Below, one piece after another: positions 59,693 through 64,000 of a stretch of 64,000 nt of DNA. Numbering within the stretch: position 1 is the first letter of the stretch; each line of letters starts with the position of its first letter. The translations under genes were made by a program, and so were the position numbers. Source of the stretch: Anaeramoeba flamelloides (taxonomy: Eukaryota; Metamonada; Anaeramoebidae). Location: the NCBI GenBank assembly GCA_027625915.1, contig JANTQA010000033.1:5270001-5334000 (forward strand), read 5' to 3'. The notes under the pieces were generated by a model, which ran no database searches, was not told the DNA's origin, and saw nothing but the letters and a program-made list of their open reading frames with translations.

Positions 59693-60392
59693 CTAAACTA
59701 TTTTTCAGTCAAAGGGACCCAGTTGTAATTGGTGAAATACATGTGTTTAAAGGGTTTACATAGATATTAGAAGAAAAAATTTTATTTTTGAAATTTTCAA
59801 AATCGAAATCATTTTTTGGTATTTTTGTTTTTGGATTTTTTTTTTAAAACGTAATTCAGTTGCACAAAATATTTTTATTGCAAGATCAATAGTCACTTGG
59901 TAAAAATGTGTTATTCTAAGGTTATTGAAACCATGGAAATAATTGTTGAGAAATGATATTGATTTCTATTGGAATTCTATTCGATCTTTGATCTTGAAAT
60001 TTGTTTATTAAATGTGAATATTTTCCACTTCATTTTCATTTCCTTTTTCAAATAGAGATCACAAATACCAACCTACTTGGTTTAGAGGACTTGGTTTCTA
60101 AAAGAAAAGTATGAAAAATGAAGTGAAAAATGTTTCCTATTTATTATTTAAATACCAGTAGAAGTTCATAACGAAAATTCTTGTTTTTCTCAATGGGGAT
60201 TTCAGTAATAATTTGAGTTTTGAAATTTTTAAGAAAATCTATTGATTAATTAGTTTTCTTTGAGACATATATCAACCATACTTTGATGTGTATTATTCTG
60301 TTTATTTCTTATTTTTTCTTCAAAGGTCAATTATATAAAATAATTGATATTTGAAAAAAAAGTTGGGACACTTTGACTGAAACAGAGTTTAG
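59693..60392. mobile_element. TIR element, family I, copy 1
   Basis: 700 bp with ends CTAAACTATTTTTCAGTCAA and, inverted, CTAAACTCTGTTTCAGTCAA, followed by a G/C-rich triplet cluster (GGGACCC / GTGTCCC). It shares its end sequence and adjacent CAGTT-AATTG word with the larger element at 40541-42365. The interior has no open frame. It starts about 220 bp after the SPRY gene stop. Confidence 0.75.
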
Positions 60393-61499
60393 TTTGTTAG
60401 ATCTAATATCAACAAGTAGGGGGTTAAAAAAATTGGCTTTTTGAGAAAATTTCCCTCAATGACAATTTTTAAAACGCTATTACTTTGTTGAGTTGTTTCT
60501 ATGTTTTTTTTTTTTTTTTTTCATTTTTGGGGGTTAAGTTGAGAGGGTTTTAAAAAATGACATCAAAGGTTAAAACATAGATAAGTGAAATTTTTTGATG
60601 ACTAATCCTTTGTCATTTTTTAACAAAGATAGATTTTGATAAATGCCCACTTAATCGGGGTGTTTTATTGTATTAAATCCACTAAAGTTCCCAATTCCCA
60701 AAAAATTAAGTTCATATTTTCTGAACCTAATTTTAATTTTTATTCAATTAGTATAACTGAATGATGTTTTTCTATCTTTTTTTCATTGTATTTCTAAAGG
60801 TAAAATTACTCAAAACCATTCTCACAACCTGATTTGCCTTGGAAAATAACAATTATACTTTGGGAGAGATAATACAAAAAAAAAATATTTAAATAAAAAA
60901 AAAAACCAAATGTTTTAGATTCTTTAATAAGGAGAATTCTGTTCTCTAGAAAATAGTACAAATAATCTCCTTTTAATTATTATGGGGAAATTCAATTCAA
61001 GAAAAAATAATAATAAAAAAACAAAAACAAGAAAAAAAATATAAGAGAAAATCAGAAACCATTTGTAATAATTAATAAAAGTTCTGAAAACATTTTAACA
61101 ATCCAACCTTACACAATGGTAAAAACTCATAGACAATATGATCTTTAAAGTTGGGGTTATTTATTGAAAATATTTGAAATAATCAGTGATTTTTTATGAA
61201 AGAAAATAGTGATTGTTTTTCTTTTCTATTTTCAGGTTTACAAGGTCATCCTTTGATGTATCACAATTTTTTTTTTTTTTATCATTTTTCATTAAAAAAA
61301 TGATTAGATAATGATTTTTTGATCCAAATTGGACAAAATTTTAGAGATCTTATATTTCAATTTTATATTAGAGGGAAATATATTGTTTTAACAGAATTTG
61401 GTGATATGAAAACATAGTTATTAAGACATAGTGTGTTTTTTTTTATTAAAAAGAAAATCTCGTAAAGATCCAATTTTTTTATTATTTTTATTTTTATTT

Positions 61500-62550
61500 A
61501 GGAAAGGGGTGAGTGAACAGCATCTAACCAATTTATTAATTCGAGTTTATTTTTTGAAATTCAAATTTGGATATTTCCAACATAAAACAAAAAAAAGTAA
61601 CCTATTATTTTGATTAAAAATTAATTTAAATCTTAAAAATGGGTAAAGAATTTTTTATTTTATATTGGAAAGTCTTGATTTTGAAAACATTTTTATATTT
61701 TATTATTATTTTTAATACTTAATATTTTAATTCAATTCTTAGGTTTTAAAACTAATTGTGGTATGGTTGATTCAATAATAAAATTTTGATAGAAGTTTAA
61801 TAAAAGTAATTTAATCATATAATTTTGTTCTATTAATCAAATTTTGTTCTTTAATGTTTTAAGTAATTTGTTTTTTTCATTTTTTCAAAAAATGAAAAAT
61901 AATATAAAAAAAAATTCAAAATTGATGAATTTTTTTATCTAATTGTTTGGTCTCATTAACAACAATCTTTATAACAATTTAAATCATTTTTGGAATAAAA
62001 AAATTGATTTTGAATTTTGAAGATAAAATTACAAAATTCCCGAATATCTTGAAGAAAATTTTATTTTGAAAAATCAAATTTCATCTTTGAACAAAAGTAA
62101 AATTTCCAAGTAAAATCTTTAAATGAATTTTAAACTTTAATGGTTATATCTATCTCTATTATAAATATACAATTATCTTTCAAAATGGGTTTAATAAATC
62201 AATATTTCGTTAACCAATAGAATTAACTCAAAAAAGAAAAAAAATATTATCTCTGTTATCCAATGGCAATTAAGATTCTTTTAAATAAAGTAAAAATGAT
62301 TGAAATTATAACAAAAATTACGGAAAATTGTTATATCAGAAATAGAAAATGAAAATAAAAGGTTTCTTTTTTAACAGAAAATGTGAAAAAAAAATTTGAT
62401 CTCACATTAAAAAATTTTATTATCTTAGGTTTCTTTGTCGATCAGAATTTTTTGATACTTGGCATTTAGAAAATTTATAAGTAGAGAATATTACCAATAA
62501 AATATATTAAAATTTAGTCATATTGTTATTGAGTAATGATCCTTTAATCG
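61500..62550 (+). repeat. Dispersed repeat M, copy 2
   Basis: Direct-orientation partner of 45865-46895. It keeps the words GTCGATCAGAATTTTTTGA and AAAAAAAGTAACCTATTATT. Many substitutions separate the copies. Confidence 0.65.
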
Positions 62551-62689
62551 ATTTACCTTTATCTTTTATAATTTTTTTTTTTTTCATTGAAGGGGTTAGA
62601 AGCACACTATATAACCCAATAATAAAAGTATATTATAATTTGGGTTTAAGTGATATTAGTACTGTACGGCTCAAATAAATCTAAAGAAA

Positions 62690-63335
62690 ATATGTTATAA
62701 ATCTCATTGAACATAAATTATTACATTTTTGATTAATAATCACTATTAAAAAAGTTTCATTTTGAAAATTTTTTTTCATTCCTTTTCCAAATCTAAAAAT
62801 AGAAATTCCGAAAAAAGTATTCAGCAATTACTAAGTAAGATATAAAACTTACAAAAGTAATTATTTTTTCAATTTTTTTAATTTCAAAGATTAACTCAAT
62901 AGTAATCGTCAACATATTAAACCAAAGAAGGATTATTTTTGTTTCCTTTTTTTTAAAAGTTAATTGTACTATTCCACTATATTTCTAATATTTGCAAAAA
63001 TAATTTGTCAAAAATATATTAGTTAATTATTTAATTTTACAAAAAAATAACCTTTTTTTAGTAACTAATCAATATTTCAAGATATAATTTTAAATAAGGT
63101 ATTTTACGACTTTTTAGTCTGAATATTGATAATTCAACCTTTAATTTTGTCTCGAAATTCAGATTTTTTTCGATTATTGTTTTTTTTTTACTAATACAAT
63201 GAATATTTTTAATTAGTGGGAAACAAATATTGCTACTTTACTAATATATTTTTAGAGACATATAAACGATAACAGACCAATGTAAGTTAAGTCCAATAAT
63301 GAAATACCTTTATTGTCGAGTTCCTCTTGGTAGAT
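62690..63335 (+). repeat. Dispersed repeat N, copy 2
   Basis: Direct-orientation partner of 56805-57430, lying about 140 bp beyond repeat M copy 2, whereas the other M and N copies are 10 kb apart. Confidence 0.65.
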
Positions 63336-64000
63336 GGTATGCCTTTATGGGTCTAGTCATTAACAATCTATTTGTTCAATGAAATTGGAGAATTTTCACC
63401 CAAAAGGATATTGTTAAATTACACTTCTTTTGATTGAAAAAATTTACATAATAAAAAATAATTCATGGATCTCAATCAGAAAAAATGAAAATAAAAAAAA
63501 ATCCATTTGACCTTCATTGGCAAAAATATTATTACCAAATAAAAGTCAAAAGGATTCTTAATTTCCAAAATTAGTATTCATATAAGATCTAATTGACAAA
63601 AATCAAATTATTGAAAAAAAAAAATAGTTAAATAGGATTCTCATTTTTAATAATTTCAATTTCAAAAAAAAAATAATTTTTTCCAATTTTATATTTCTTA
63701 AGAGTTACATTCCTTCTATTTCAAACAAAGTATTTACTTTAAGAATAAAATCAACTTAATTTAATTTGATCTAATTTGTGGTTATGTTTTTAACCCTATA
63801 TATTTGAACATAGTAATGATTTTTGCATATTTTTCAAGAAAAAAATAAATCGTGTTTATAATTAAAATATGAAAAAAAAAATATTTGGTATCTTGAAAAG
63901 TTTTAAATAGAGACAATTAAGAACCATTATAGTTGTATTCTAAATCAATGGTTCTTAACCATTATAAATTGGATATTGGGAGTTGTGATTTGTTTTTTTT

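Larger units (their letters stand above)
59472..64000. other. Gene-free right end of the window
   Basis: After the 3' end of the SPRY gene there is the family I element, then AT-rich spacer, then repeats M and N lying side by side (61500-63335). The final 650 bp show nothing recognisable, and no gene runs off the right edge. Confidence 0.55.

Noticed and set aside
1-64000. Retroviral, LTR or Polinton remains, CRISPR arrays, rRNA or tRNA genes
   Set aside because: No reverse transcriptase, integrase, capsid or polymerase motifs, no spaced identical repeats of CRISPR type and no RNA-gene signatures were seen.

Overview
The window is strongly AT-rich eukaryotic nuclear DNA, full of long A and T homopolymers. 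Genes are sparse and are visibly less AT-rich than their surroundings. The genetic code is standard, because TAA, TAG and TGA are all used as stops. One gene has four clear GT-AG introns and another almost certainly has at least one; the remaining five read as single exons. The proteins are lysine-, glutamate- and asparagine-rich with low-complexity inserts. A BRSK-type kinase, a cadherin-like repeat membrane protein and a SPRY protein together suggest a free-living amoeboid or flagellate protist. An Anaeramoeba-like metamonad would fit, but that is inference from style and gene content and not proof. I see no tRNA, rRNA or CRISPR, and no retroviral, LTR or Polinton element.

Layout. 1.3-5.3 kb (+): five-exon SAD/BRSK-like Ser/Thr kinase. 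9.2-11.0 kb (-): a nibrin (NBS1) homologue with FHA, two BRCT regions and an ATM-binding-like C-terminus. 14.1-14.5 kb (-): small GNAT acetyltransferase. 18.9-20.0 kb (-): unrecognised basic protein with an Asn/Gly/Asp repeat. 20.5-21.6 kb (+): scattered short coding-like pieces, probably a decayed gene. 30.7-35.2 kb (-): large type I membrane protein with ten cadherin-like/He_PIG-type repeats. 53.4-54.2 kb (+): HTATIP2-like NAD(P)-binding protein with a 23-A tract at its C-terminus. 58.4-59.5 kb (+): coiled-coil plus SPRY protein.

The long spaces between genes are not empty. They hold many short non-autonomous elements with terminal inverted repeats: two Tc1/mariner-like MITE families (one near-palindromic, about 200 bp, six copies plus a fragment; one about 480 bp, four copies), a three-copy family of about 1.7 kb, a fold-back family with long arms, a 700-bp element with CACTACAAGG ends, several isolated hairpins, and a dispersed family marked by a tandem decamer GTGCCGTNRA. 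Nested insertions and a natural empty site allow some relative dating.

No operon-like organisation or shared pathway links the genes. The kinase (polarity/energy signalling), nibrin (double-strand break repair) and the adhesion-like protein are independent housekeeping or lineage-specific functions. No transposase gene was recognised, so the MITEs must have been moved by enzymes encoded elsewhere.
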